A DNA stretch of 64,000 nt, taken from assembly GCA_964019055.1 (NCBI GenBank), contig OZ025219.1, forward strand, positions 7,801,388 to 7,865,387. Direction: 5' to 3'. Shown here in pieces: positions 1-11,240 of this stretch (positions within the stretch are counted from its first letter, which is position 1; each line of letters starts with the position of its first letter). Source of the DNA: Anthopleura xanthogrammica. Taxonomy: Eukaryota > Cnidaria > Anthozoa > Actiniaria > Actiniidae. The notes under the pieces were generated by a model. That model was not told the DNA's origin. It was given only the letters and a program-made list of their open reading frames with translations, and searched no databases. Position numbers and translations under genes: made by a program.

Positions 1-285
1 AATGAATGAATGAATGGATGGATGGATGGATGGATGGATGGATGGATGAATGAATGAATGGATGAATGAATGGATGGATGGATGGATGGATGGATGGATG
101 GATGGATGGATGAATGAATGAATGAATGAACGAACGAACGAATGAATGAATGAATAGATGGATGGATGGATGGATGGATGGATGGATGGATGGATGGATG
201 GATGGATGGATGGATGGATGGATGAATGCATGAATGCATGAAGGGATGAATGGATGGATGGATTAATGAATGAAGGAAGGAAGGA
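1..285. repeat. (GGAT/GAAT)n microsatellite
   Basis: Interspersed blocks of GGAT and GAAT tetranucleotides with a short GAAC block run from the window edge. The array may continue outside the window. It grades into A/G-rich GAAA/GAAG sequence up to about 460. Confidence 0.95.
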
Positions 286-460
286 AAGAACGAACGAAAT
301 CAAAGAAAAAATAATGAAAAGAAAGCAATCAAGTTTGTTGAACAGAACGAAACAAAGAATGGAAGGAAGAAAGAAAAAATAATGAATGAATAAAAACAAG
401 AAAAACTAGAAAAGAAAGAAAGAAAGAAAGAAAGAAAAGAGAGAACACAAATAAAAGAAA
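270..460. repeat. purine-rich degenerate GAAA/GGAA tract
   Basis: An almost pure purine strand with GAAA runs, including about six perfect copies near 412-435. Open frames on the opposite strand are Phe/Leu/Ser-rich translations of the repeat and are not coding. Confidence 0.85.
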
Positions 461-1009
461 AGAACATAACAGGCAATATTTAATATTGTTATATAATTGG
501 ATCGTGTGGGATAACGTTTGGCTTACCAACCTCTTGTGGAATAAAAAATACATAGATATTTATCGATAAATAATAACGAGCCTTCACTGCTATTTTTCCC
601 CCGATAGTTTAGAAAAATACCAGAATAAAAATCGACAAAGTCATTCCATAACTTTTACATACCATCAGCTTGTATCATGAATATGTTTCTGTGAAGCTTT
701 AAGTCGAAATATTGGATGCCAATAACTTTCTCATATCCAAAACGCATTAAAATTATAAAGTTTTCTTTTTCCTGTAAGGCAATTAGCTTAATGCCCCTAA
801 ATTCAATTATGCCTGCCTTAATTGTATGCAAATTTGAAGCCATATCGTAACGAGAGTACAATCTCAATAATAGCTTCTGCTAGCCTCACGATATATTAAA
901 TTATTGCTTTCTTCATTAGATTCTAATAGAAAATTAATGAAAATAAGTTCGAATGTCAAAATCAGTCGATATTCCCCGCCTCAATTTCATCGAGTGGAAA
1001 TGATCGATA

Positions 1010-1165
1010 CTCGGAATGAACCCTTTTAGCTTGGGGTTGAGAATAATATTCTTTTTTGAGTTGTACCCACATTTATGTGCAACCGCTAAACAAAGAATTG
1101 ATACTGGCAAATGTTACTATGACTCGTGGTCTGAAATGGGAAAACGTTACGCCAAAGTGTGTATT
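1010..1165 (+). mobile_element. MITE-like foldback element, family A (rearranged copy)
   Basis: The interior TAAACAAAGAA and GACTCGTGGTC and the end AAACGTTACGCC match, in the opposite orientation, the element at 29053-29226. The left arm is altered or deleted here. No coding capacity is seen, so it would be non-autonomous. Confidence 0.6.
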
Positions 1166-1669
1166 TTTCGCGCTGGAAATCCATTTTGTTTTAACAAATT
1201 ACATTTAGAACTATGTTTTGTTTTCCAGGGATTTGACATGACGATGTTGGTGTACCATCAAAATCCGGTCCAAAAACCGCCTGGCAAAACCATTAAGACA
1301 GAGGATTAGAGTTTTTTTTAGGGATTAGATGGTATCAATGCTTAGAGTTATTATTGAAGCTACTTTAGGGAACTGGTGGAATCGGGTTACTGAGCAGAAA
1401 ATAGAAGGTTTTGTTAACGGTACGTGAATCAATGTAAAAAGTATTTTCATATGACGAACTGGCTACGTGACATGGAAGTATACGAGGGATTAAGTGAACT
1501 GGAGAGGAAAGAACGATGCATATCGATTCGAATAAAGGAATAAGTGATCGAACGATGAACTGATTGATAAAAATAAATGGAATGATAGACGAACGAACGA
1601 AAGAAGGAATAAATAAACGATAGTCTGATGGGATCGAGTGTGACAAATGAATGAACGAGAGAACGGAAG

Positions 1670-1765
1670 AGTTGATGGATGGATGGATGGAGGGAGGGAG
1701 GGAGGGAGGGAGGGAGGGAGGAAGGGATGGATGGATAAATGGATGGATGGATGGATGGATGAACA
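1670..1765. repeat. (GGAT)n/(GGGA)n microsatellite
   Basis: GGAT units flank a pure block of seven to eight GGGA units at about 1690-1722. Ser-Ile-His-Pro and Pro-Ser open frames on the minus strand are repeat translations. Confidence 0.9.
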
Positions 1766-2245
1766 AAACGAATAAATAAATGAAAACAACAAAATAAGTG
1801 CACGACCGATAGATGGAATGAATGAACGATAGATGAATTAATGAAGAAATAATTGAATAAAGGTAGAAACGAACAAACGGATAAAAAAATGGATAAACAA
1901 AGGAAAGAAGAACAAACGAAATAAAGACGGAAACAAATAAAACTATATCAATTCAAAAAAATACATTTTCATCAGTTCAAGAATTTTTCATGCTATTTTA
2001 CTTACCAGTGTTTGCCAAGCTCGTTTCAAGGAAAACGTTTCCCGTTACTGAGACTGAGGTACGCGTCTTTAGTATTATTTGATATTACAGTACGTGTCTA
2101 TCAATAGCATCGAAAGATATCCTGCCAGACAAAAGACATTTTATTAGTGACTCATGGCCAGTCTGCGATATAAGCTTTGGTTCTGGGACATGTGCTAATA
2201 ACAGGATTGAGAGGATTTTCAATTAAGGGGTATTGACAGGCAAAT

Positions 2246-2320
2246 TATTCTAATGAGATGTATCATGGGGTATTCTAATGAGATGTATCATGGGGTATTC
2301 TAATGAGATGTATCATGGGT
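2246..2320. repeat. 25-bp tandem repeat, three copies
   Basis: TTCTAATGAGATGTATCATG recurs at 2248, 2273 and 2298 with a period of 25 bp and virtually no divergence, which suggests a recent local duplication. Confidence 0.9.
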
Positions 2321-2429
2321 TTATTTTATAGAATTTAGTCATTTATTACTTTTTTCATATTTATTTTATCTTTCATTCATTTTATTGATTAATCGTATGT
2401 TTTTTGCTCATTCGTTTACTCATATAATT

Positions 2430-2570
2430 CTTTATTCTTTCTTTCTTTTTCTTTCTTTCTTTTTAGTTCTTTCTTTCTTTCTTACTTTCTTTCTTTCTTA
2501 CTTACTTTCTTACTTTAATTCTTATTTTCTTTCTTTCTTTCTTTTTTTTTCTTTCTTTCTTTCTTACTAG
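2430..2570. repeat. (CTTT)n microsatellite
   Basis: TTTC/CTTT units with TTAC interruptions. The Phe/Leu/Ser open frame across it is a repeat translation. Confidence 0.9.
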
Positions 2571-3029
2571 TATCGGTAAAACAGCTGGTACTTCTAGACT
2601 GCCATAACAACACAGTCCCTATAACCACAGTATAGCCCCAGTTAAAACCACAAAAAACGTATTGGTTAAAAATCTCTCATTAAAAATATCAACCATTCCC
2701 AATTAATCCACCTCGAACTTTTTTGGTTTCTTCGTTTAATCCTCGAGTACTTTTGTCCCTTTTTAATTATTTTTCTATGTATTTGTTTCTTATTTCTTAT
2801 ATATATTTTTTCGTTCTGATAGTTTTAGCCTATTTTTGTGCCCGAACAAACTTTCTTATTTCCATTCCTTGGTTGAGGAAAAGACTAGGTCGAGTTGGCA
2901 TTAGTGCATTGTGGGACTGTTTTAGGGGACATATTTCCAAAATGGCGTCTGTTTCCTCGCGGAAATTTGCAGCCATTGAGACAAGAGTTCATGCGAAGTG
3001 GAATGATGATAAATACTAGTTACATAAAT

Positions 3030-3165
3030 ACCTTTCGAGCGGCATACTATTGAATATCCCACACGTCGTTTACATTTTGTTTGAATACACACAATTTCGT
3101 AGAAACGTTGTGGCATCGAAAATACAAGAGACAAGTAGGGCATTTCAAAGTATGCCACTCGAAAC
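3030..3165. mobile_element. MITE-like foldback element
   Basis: The left arm reads TTTCGAGCGGCATACT and the right arm, reverse-complemented, reads TTTCGAGTGGCATACT. Inner ATATCCCACACGTC resembles the arm of the element at 36348-36492. The right edge coincides with the start of recognisable LINE coding sequence, which suggests insertion into that LINE. Confidence 0.6.
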
Positions 3166-3330
3166 TTCCAGATTCCTAGATTTGATACGGTGAGTTATGG
3201 TAAACATTCTATTAGGTATTTAGGGCCACATATTTGGTCAAAGCTTGATATGGATCTAAGATCGTCGGTTAGTATTAACTCTTTTAAAATGAAAACTAGA
3301 CGCTCTTGGAGCGTTCACTGGGTTGCCTGT
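3163..3330 (+). pseudogene. LINE (non-LTR retrotransposon) 3' coding remnant
   Basis: The plus frame reads RFDTVSYGKHSIRYLGPHIW followed by SKLDMDLRSS. YGKHSIRYLGP-x-x-W-x-x-L is the pattern I know from the extreme C-terminus of reverse transcriptase ORFs in CR1/L2-type LINEs of aquatic invertebrates. Only about 45 residues remain, and upstream reverse transcriptase motifs are absent. It ends in non-coding sequence at about 3320-3420. This is a 5'-truncated dead copy. The family assignment is from memory. Confidence 0.6.
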
Positions 3331-3774
3331 GCGAGAGCTCGCCCACTCACCAATCCTATATACTCTATTATTTCTTACCAAAGTGTTCCTTTTGGGTTCA
3401 AAGTCCCCCTTTATTAAAAACATTTCAAATTCTAGTAAGACATTAGTGTTGCGTTACTGACTTGTCAACGCATATTATATTTCTGCTTGATCTACTAGAG
3501 TACCTTTCAAGACTAGCTGATGAAATAAACATATCTATTTCAGTATCGAAACTGTTCGCTGCAAAACAAACGTTTTATCAATGTAAATACTCTTAGCCAA
3601 AATGTGTTTAACTGGTCATTTGTTTTCCCCTCAGTTTTTGTTTTCTGTATTTTTATAAATGGAAATATTCAACAAGGAGTCTTGGCAGTTCGCTTTCTTG
3701 TAGATCACTATCAGCTCGTCTGACTTCTACAAGTTCTTGGAGTCAGCTTTCATCAAAGCTTTGTTTGTCACTCG

Positions 3775-3856
3775 TTTTGTAGTTTGTCTCTCGTTCTGTA
3801 GTTTGTCTCTCGTTCTGTAGTTTGTCTCTCGTTCTGTAGTTTGTCTCAGTATATTT
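3775..3856. repeat. 19-bp tandem repeat, four copies
   Basis: AGTTTGTCTCTCGTTCTGT repeats at 3781, 3800, 3819 and 3838. It is nearly perfect, and degenerate related sequence continues to about 4010. Confidence 0.9.
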
Positions 3857-4525
3857 TTTTGTATCTGAGATCTGGTAAGATCTAGTTTGATCATAGCTAG
3901 GTAGTTTATAGATTCTCTTAGTCTATTTTGACTAGTTTGTCTAGTTCTACGATTCTCATACCGTAGTTTGCTCATAGATTCTCAAAGATAGCTCATAGAT
4001 TCTCAGACTTCTCTCTTTGAGTATGTGGACCAACCCGTTCCAAAATCGCTCAATAACATCTTTTAGTGTGTGTCTACCACGTACGGCGTGTGTATTTGTA
4101 AGTAGTTTAAGCGTAGCGTTAAAAAACCTAAAGACAATAGTACGCAACATGCCTACAGACAAAATAGTACTTCACGAACCCTGAACGAATGAATTAATGA
4201 CGACACAACACTAAAAACTATAAATACATCGATGTCGTTATGGCAACTTCATTGGACATTGGACATTGTTTACAAGTTCTCGACTAATCATGACGCGTGA
4301 AATTATGGTCTACCTGACGCCCGAAAAACGGATCTCATTTTAAGACTGGTTTGCTACCATAGCAACCCAGTAATTAGGAAAACTGACTTATCCAAGTTTT
4401 TAGAAAACAAAACAAATTGTGCTAATTGTGCAGCGCGTGACTCGATAGTTATTTATTTTTAATTAATTAATCAATCTTTTATTATCTTTATTTATTTATA
4501 TATTTTTACTAGAAATTCTTAACCT

Positions 4526-5736
4526 TATAGTACACTCGACAAAATTACTCGATTCTGATTGGCCTAGAGGAGTACAATTAGAGCGTTAATTGGTACTCCG
4601 CGGGAGTACCAATTAGGTCGCTATGGAAACAGGCCAAAAAAGGCAAATTTCCCCAGTGAAATTCCCAAAAAAATCAGTGTTTTATAGATTAAAATGGAAA
4701 AATTTCAGAAAACTGTTCAATACACACATAGGAAGGCCTCAAATTATGATAACTAGACAAATTCAAGACCTAATAAATCATGTTTTGTAGCAGAAACTCG
4801 TTTTTTCTTTCTAGTTTTCGCCAAACAATTTGAGTTGGAGTTTTGAATGTTCTCGTTTTACTACCTGTTGTCTTCTGTGGTTTTCTCGAAAAATAAATTC
4901 AACACCACAACTACAATAATTGTACAATATGTAGAAAAGAGCTAACAATAGTTTTAAAGCAAATTTCTTTCCGTTTAGCGAAAAAACACAGCGAGTAGAG
5001 GCTCGTTTTTTGTTTTGAAAACAGTTAAGGTCAAATCTTACCGGCAAACTGTCGAGTAGTTGTAGAGAGACGAATTCAGCTATTTATCACAAGTTAATTG
5101 ATCCTAAGTTGTCAATCCAGTCTTGAAATAATAAAATCTTCAGATAATTCACCATTCAAAGAAAATAGCAGCGAAATTCTTCAAGCTACAGGAGGGAATA
5201 ATATCCAAAGCACATGGTCTGGCGACTGGCGACTCGTTCACGGCAAGCTGTACTTCAAAACTTTTAACTTGAACGACATATTTGTCGCTTTTATCCCTTT
5301 TGATGTTGTCCAGCTAACTTGTTTTCAAAGAAAGTATTTTGAAATTGTGTTTTTGCAGTTATTAGCAAATGCTAAGAGGAAAAAAACTTATATTAACGAA
5401 CTGTAAACTCTCAACTTTCGCTTAGTTTTCACACAGTACGTTTTCAAAGAAAAGTCGCTTCTTGATTCGCTGTTTAGCTGTCAGTACTGTCATTCAATAG
5501 TTGTAAACCTGCATTAAAATGGCTTTTTACTTGAGATGTAAAATTATTTTCTAGTATTTTGTAGTTCAAATCATACATAAAATACTAATCTAAAAAGGTT
5601 TTACAGCAACGTTAACACTTTCTATGCTGTTCTTGACTTAGCGTTCTTGGAGAAGGGTCGGTTATAGCAAAGGCAATGAAGATGAATGAATGCCTTCGCT
5701 TCGCATGTTTTATAAAATTTTGTCGAGTGAACTATA
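4526..5736. mobile_element. 1.2-kb element bounded by terminal inverted repeats
   Basis: The left end TATAGTACACTCGACAAAAT and the right end, reverse-complemented, TATAGTTCACTCGACAAAAT match over 21 bp with one mismatch. Outside the outermost TATA the flanks differ, so a TA or TATA target duplication is possible. Inside are a hairpin (4587-4615) and two open frames of 78 residues (minus, 4811-5047) and 102 residues (plus, 5098-5406). I recognise neither, and neither shows transposase motifs. It is probably a non-autonomous DNA transposon. Confidence 0.55.
4587..4615. other. perfect hairpin, 13-bp stem with 3-nt loop
   Basis: TAATTGGTACTCC, loop GCG, GGAGTACCAATTA. It lies just inside the left end of the 1.2 kb element and may be a subterminal transposase-binding palindrome. 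That role is an inference. Confidence 0.8.
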
Positions 5737-5742
5737 AATAAA

Positions 5743-5903
5743 AAATCGCACGACCTTCTCGTACAATTTGGAATTAATAGGCACTCGTAATGTTTTGAAA
5801 GTTCTTTAATTGCACTCGCCTAAAGGCTCGTGCAATTACAAGAACTTTCAAAACATTACTCGTACCTATTAATTTCCAAATTGTACTCGAGGTCGTGCGA
5901 TTT
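5743..5903. mobile_element. 161-bp near-perfect palindrome (foldback element)
   Basis: The left edge is AAATCGCACGACC and the right edge is GGTCGTGCGATTT. The arms pair almost continuously to a centre near 5823 (CTCGCCTAAAGGCTCG). A very similar core, ACGAGCCTTTAGGCGAG, occurs in the element at 36348-36492, so the two may share an origin. There is no spacer of any size. Confidence 0.85.
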
Positions 5904-6019
5904 CCTATACTAACTTAATTTAATATTAGATATAAATAGATTTAATATTAGATATAGATTTAAATTTTACTACTTATTATATTATGTTAATATATATTCA
6001 CTTTTTTATATTTTTTTTA

Positions 6020-6090
6020 GTGTGTCCCCAATTAGTTGTATAAACTAAACACATAGACACCTAAATAAAGTAATTATTATCATAACCATT
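6020..6090 (+). other. possible LINE 3' tail
   Basis: The stretch around CACCTAAATAAAGTAATTAT resembles the polyadenylation-signal plus short-repeat tail of LINE 3' UTRs. No coding remnant is adjacent, so this is weak. Confidence 0.25.
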
Positions 6091-6219
6091 GAATAACTAT
6101 CTTATCCCATATGTCTGTCAGAGAACAAAGACTAGGCGAAAAAAACGTCAGAGTTTCCCTGCAGATATCGATTGGCTGAATTTTCTAAATTGATTCGAGT
6201 AAGTAAGTTTGGAATATAT

Positions 6220-6451
6220 GCAGAAGGGTGTCAATGGGGTTCACAGTTAACTGACAATTGGCCTAAAATTTAGTAGTTTACTGACAAATAAAAGTTAACT
6301 AACTGACAAATAAAAGTTAACTGACATTTCTGTTATTTTGGTTCAATATTATGGCCAGCGCTTGTAAAATTAATTAGTAGTTAACTGACATTTGGCCAAA
6401 AAATTAGTAGTTAAGCAACAATCGGGTAGACCCCCATTGGTACCCTCGTGC
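6220..6451. mobile_element. MITE-like foldback element, flanked by TGCAG
   Basis: The left AGGGTGTCAATGGGG and the right, reverse-complemented, AGGGTACCAATGGGGG form imperfect terminal inverted repeats, and TGCAG occurs on both sides (6219-6223, 6449-6453). The interior is made of GTTAACTGACA/TTAGTAGTTAA motifs. Confidence 0.6.
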
Positions 6452-6700
6452 AGTATTCTTGATCGAAATGCGTTGACAAAATCCATGTGATGTAAAAAAA
6501 CGACAAATTAATGGAAAGCTATTCTGATTGGCTGCATTTTCTAAATGGTTAAAATAGTGAGTACAAGACAGTTTTAAAAGTATTCTTGATCAAAATACGT
6601 TGATACGATCAATGGAATGTAAAAGACAACAAATAAAAGGAAATTAATTAAAGTTATTCTGATAGCTTCTGTTTAGCTGCATTTTCTGAATTGATTGGAA

Positions 6701-6838
6701 TAGACTTCTAGCTTGCACGTGACGTCAGAGCAGCTCAATTTGGAGGGCAAAACAAAAGGATTTCAATCTCCTGAGAATTGGAACCTATTGTTTTGCCCTC
6801 CAAATTGAGCTGCATTTCGACGTGCTGCAAGGGGTTTA
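6701..6838. mobile_element. foldback element, family B (copy 1)
   Basis: Long arms meet around CAGCTCAATTTGGAGGGCAA and its reverse complement. A second copy with the same arms lies at 53550-53678 in a PATL1 intron. It is about 135 bp long and non-coding. Confidence 0.8.
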
Positions 6839-7251
6839 TACATAAGGAAAGGAAAAGTAGTAACGACAGTAGTTTTGATGAAAATACGTTGATACAATTC
6901 ATGTACGTGATGTCAGTAAAAGACAACGAATAAAGGGAAGGTTACATCACCAAAAATGATAACACAACCGATCTCGAATGATATCACTAAAACACTATAT
7001 TTATCGATCCATTAGAGTAGAACTGGGTCAAGGTCATAATGTGTTCTACGGCTTAGCTTGTAAGAAGTCCGTCTTATCTGCTTCACTTTTTATTAAAATG
7101 TGGAAACGATAACATTTAGACCTTTTTTCTTTTAATTACTGCGCACAACTTTGTCTATCAAGATTAACTAGTTTTCATTTCATGGTGATGACGTCAATGA
7201 TGGTGCTACGTGGTGTTATGAAAAATTAGAAAAATACCAGAAATGATTGGA

Positions 7252-7566
7252 ATTTCGATGATGATGATGATGATGATGATTCATGGTGGTGATGATGATA
7301 TAGTGGTGGTGGTGATGGTAGTGGTGGTTGTGATGATGATAATGATGATGATGACAAATCATGATGATGATGATGATGATGACAAATCATGATGATGATG
7401 ATGATGATAGTGGTGGTTGTGATGATGATGATGATAATGATGATGATGATGATGACAAATCATGAGGATGAGGATGAGGATGAGGATGAGGATGATTGAT
7501 GATGATGATGATGACAAATCATGATAATGATGATGGTGGTGATGATGATGATGATGTTGATGATGG

Positions 7567-7600
<34 letters not shown>

Positions 7601-7720
7601 AATGATGATGATGATAATGATGATGATGGTGGTGATGATAATGATGATGATGATAATGATAATGATAATGATGATGATGATGACAAATCATAATGATAAT
7701 GATGATGGTGGTGATGAATA
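7252..7720. repeat. (GAT)n microsatellite with variant blocks
   Basis: GAT/GGT trinucleotides are interrupted by repeated TGACAAATCATGATGATG segments and a GAGGAT block near 7465. Poly-His, poly-Asp, poly-Met and poly-Ser frames in this stretch are all repeat translations. Confidence 0.95.
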
Positions 7721-8068
7721 AAGGGATGATAAGGAGGAGGTATAATGATGATAACATCGACAATGATGCTACAGCCGGCGGAGAAGAATCCAAGCAAAAA
7801 CCGAACCAAAACAAACAATTAAATCTGTCTGACATTCCTGAACCCGAACACTAATGGATCACCGGAACGTATCAAAACACAAAATATACACACCACGCTC
7901 CTAATATCAAAATGAAAGCACATTCCAAGATGATTGGATATAGAACATTCTCTTCGATTTTCTTACGATTTCTAAAATCTCCAATACTGAAGAGAAGAGA
8001 ACTTCGCATTATTGACTCAGGATCTGTTGATGTTTTTGATGATGTATAGCCGTATTTGCATTGTTGTC

Positions 8069-8400
8069 AAATGTCTTAAGTCCCTAATCACATCCTAATA
8101 AAGATGTATTTCTATCTATATACATGCATTGTAAAGCGGAATTTAGCTAGTTTACATCTTATCCATGTACTGTTACGCAACTGATGGAGTAATATTGAAT
8201 GACCAAGGTACACTGCTGACAAACGTCTAAGCTCCTAATTAACATCCAATTAAAGATAGGTCTACAAAGTTATATAGTTTATGAGTTACAAGGCATTGCA
8301 AAGCGAAATTTAGATAGCCAACTATCTTATACACTACACAAATGATGTAGTCATGTTTAACCCTTCTTAATAATCACGGCCCACAGTGTTGCCAAACATG
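8069..8400. repeat. diverged ~150-bp tandem repeat
   Basis: AATGTCTTAAGTCCCTAAT at 8069 recurs as AACGTCTAAGCTCCTAATT at about 8220. Both are followed by GCATTG(T/C)AAAGCG(G/A)AATTTAG. A partial third copy starts near 8385 (TGCCAAACATG). Confidence 0.65.
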
Positions 8401-8589
8401 AACATGACCCGGAAGACGGAGGCAGCTTTCTGATGTTGCTTAATGTGGTCAAAAGTTTTTGTCTCTCATGCAATGTTGCATACAGTTATGACAGTTATGG
8501 AAGGCTAACTCAATGCATGACTGGACGTTATACTATGGACGTGCTCATGTATATTATCATTCATGAGTGGAAAGTATCACCAAAGGCAC

Positions 8590-9180
8590 TGCTAATTGCT
8601 ATCAGCATATACATATACGTGACTGGATTACTTACTAGACCACACATAGATGAACTTACGTAGTATCAGCAGTAATAGCGACTACAACTGCGTTTTTCTT
8701 AACTTGCAATACATGGTTATCAAAACTTATGCGCACAAGACAGTTGATTCAGTCATATGTGTTAACAGAATGCATGACAGTATTAGACTACACATTGGTA
8801 CTAGATGTTCTTACATATATCATTGAATAAAAGCGATTGGAACTACTTGTTTCTCTTGTAATACATGGTTATAACAACTACAAAGTTATGCAGACACAAA
8901 AAAGGTTGTTAACAGAATGCATGGCAGTATTTGACTACACATTGGTAGTAGACGTTCTTACATATATCATTGAATAAAAGCGATTGGAACTACTTGTTTC
9001 TCTTGTAATGCATGGTTATCAAAACTACAAAGCTATGCAGACACAAAAAAGGTTGTTAACAGAATGCATGGCAGGAGTATTAGACTACACATTGGTAGTA
9101 GATGTACTTAAATATATTAGTGAATAAAAGCGATTGGAACTACTTGTTCCTCTTGCAATAAATTATTATCAAACTTAACG
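8590..9180. repeat. 147-bp satellite, about four copies
   Basis: GTTAACAGAATGCATG occurs at 8761, 8908 and 9055, exactly 147 bp apart. The last three units are highly similar, including AAAGCGATTGGAACTACTTG, and the leftmost unit (from about 8600) is degraded. Confidence 0.9.
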
Positions 9181-11039
9181 TATGGATCATGATATTGACC
9201 ATTGCTAAAAATGATATAACAAAAAGTGACTGAATGTAAACCTGGGAAACACTCGTCTGTTAGATATACTTCAGTAAATAAAACTGAAAAATAGCGAATT
9301 AAAGTTAAATTATATTTCTTTCTCAGTCTCGCAACAGCTGACTAATATAAGTTACTTATAGAGTGAAAGACTTAATTACAACGAAAGTATTAATTACGAT
9401 TCAGAATTGTGACAATAATTGCTGGTCAAAGTAACATCGAAAAGGCAATATACCAAGTAATATGATGCTATGGAACTAAACAGTTTGGGTTGAGTTGCCT
9501 TCTAGCTAGAAAAATTAGATGAATTTCTCTAGTCGAAGTACTTCAACTTATTGGGATGGAAGCTCATTAATTGAATTCAAGGATTCCATTCTCTATTGAA
9601 AATTTCATTTGTTCTCCTTCGTGAACACTAAGTTGAAACAAGACTATAAAGAGCTTAAAAATACCTTAATCAGACGTAGCCCCAGGACTTCCTTTCTTGT
9701 AAAGTGATTTCCTATTTCATTCACCCAGTTTTTTAGTTTCGATTCTTGTGAAGTTTGAGGAACCAGTTACAGCCAAGGAGTCTAACTTGTTCGTGCTAAT
9801 ATTTCACTTTCTCACCAGATGTCAAGTAATAATTTTCATATATATAACAGGCAGAAGAATCTTGTGGTGTCAGAAGCTTTTAACCTTAGCCGCTTTTGCG
9901 TGTATATATCTGAATTATAAACACGTTTCTGTCGGTGGAGACGTGTAGACGTGAAGTAGAAGATATACCAAAGTGCGTTTAGTTTACCTAATGTTGTGTC
10001 GGGACGAGTACTCGCTCGCCTAAGAATTGAAAAGCAATTAACACAAGAATAAAGTGCTGAGTAAACAATCTAGGAAAACAATTCGCTCTCTGGTTTTAGG
10101 GAAATAGACTTACAAGATATCGAGAATACCATTATGATCCTTTTCTCACTTATCGATCTAAGATTACAGACAAAGCGACATCATCAATTGAAAATTCTTT
10201 CATCGCGGCGCGCGGTGGAATTGTAAAGGCCATGCTTGAACTCAGAACGTAATTATGGGTATTTTTCCGGTACCACGCACCCCTGATAACCTTATGTTTT
10301 TCATCGCGAACAAAAACAAATCTCAAATAGTTCATTTGACATTCACAAACTTATCAACATTAAATCCATCTCCGTGATTAGGATTTATTTTTTATACCAC
10401 CAACAGCTCCAAACCGGGAATTTCTGTAATTTAAAGATCACGTGGTGGGCTCACACCAAAACCAATTAAATACCTCATTAAACACGCAATCAGTAGTCTT
10501 TTGGAAGCTGATTGTTCGATGAGTAGTTTATTGTCCTAGTAATAGGAAATAGATTAGACTTGGACCAAATGAGAGTTTAGCTGTTTACTTAGGATTTAAG
10601 CCAAGCAAACGTTCGATGTTTTTTTGTTTTTAGTAAAATATTTTCGTACTTTAATGCAGACTTGTTGACTCAAATGTCTTGGAGATTTTTATCTATTGTG
10701 GATTAAGTTAGGATTTTCTTTCAAGTGGGTTTGAAAATTACTTTTCCTTAAAGAGTTTTAAGCCAAATTATATCAAGCTCTTTCAAATCGCATTTTTGGA
10801 CCATTTGGACTGCTTTGAACCTGCCGGTTCATTTACAAAGAGGTCTTTGTGCAAGTTTATCAGATGACTAATATTTTCATCCAATTTCCGAAAATAACGA
10901 GCAGCCAATCCCTCAAGGATTTTGAACATTTGAACATGGACATATTTCTTGTTGAGCAAGATCAATTCTGTCAGAAATTTATCCTTTAATGACTTAGCGT
11001 GTCAAATGATTGACTTTTGTTGATGATTTTGTGGATGAA
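9181..11039. other. unique AT-rich sequence, no gene seen
   Basis: No open frame here shows recognisable protein similarity, and no repeat or RNA gene stands out. The two 60-65 residue frames on the minus strand near 10150-10335 and 10783-10965 are unsupported. Confidence 0.5.
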
Positions 11040-11240
11040 CTTGATTTACTTTGAAAGGCCGAAAATGAACCGCAAGAGTATCGATTGACAAGTGCATTTC
11101 GGAAAGAATATTGATTGACTTATATTAATGATCACGAATAATGATTTCACATATGAACTTAGTGTAATTGGAAAAGGCGAAATTTTACCGCAAAAGTATC
11201 GATTGACAAATACACTTTCCGAAAGATTTTCGATTCCCGA
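11040..11240. repeat. 118-bp tandem duplication, diverged
   Basis: ACCGCAAGAGTATCGATTGA near 11070 recurs as ACCGCAAAAGTATCGATTGA near 11188. Both are followed by a degenerate TTTCGGAAAG-type motif. Confidence 0.7.

Larger units (their letters stand above)
6140..6945. repeat. degenerate ~125-bp tandem repeat interrupted by two foldback elements
   Basis: CTTGATCAAAATACGTTGAT and related sequence recurs near 6458, 6587 and 6877. GATTGGCTGCATTTTCTAAA and related sequence recurs near 6170, 6527 and 6675. Two foldback elements (6220-6451 and 6701-6838) sit between the copies. Confidence 0.7.

Noticed and set aside
5098..5406. 102-residue open frame as a gene
   Set aside because: Lies inside a TIR-bounded element and has no recognised domain; kept only as part of that element.
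7359..7835. Poly-His/poly-Asp open frames that look like metal-binding proteins
   Set aside because: Direct translation of (GAT)n; frames are equally open on both strands.
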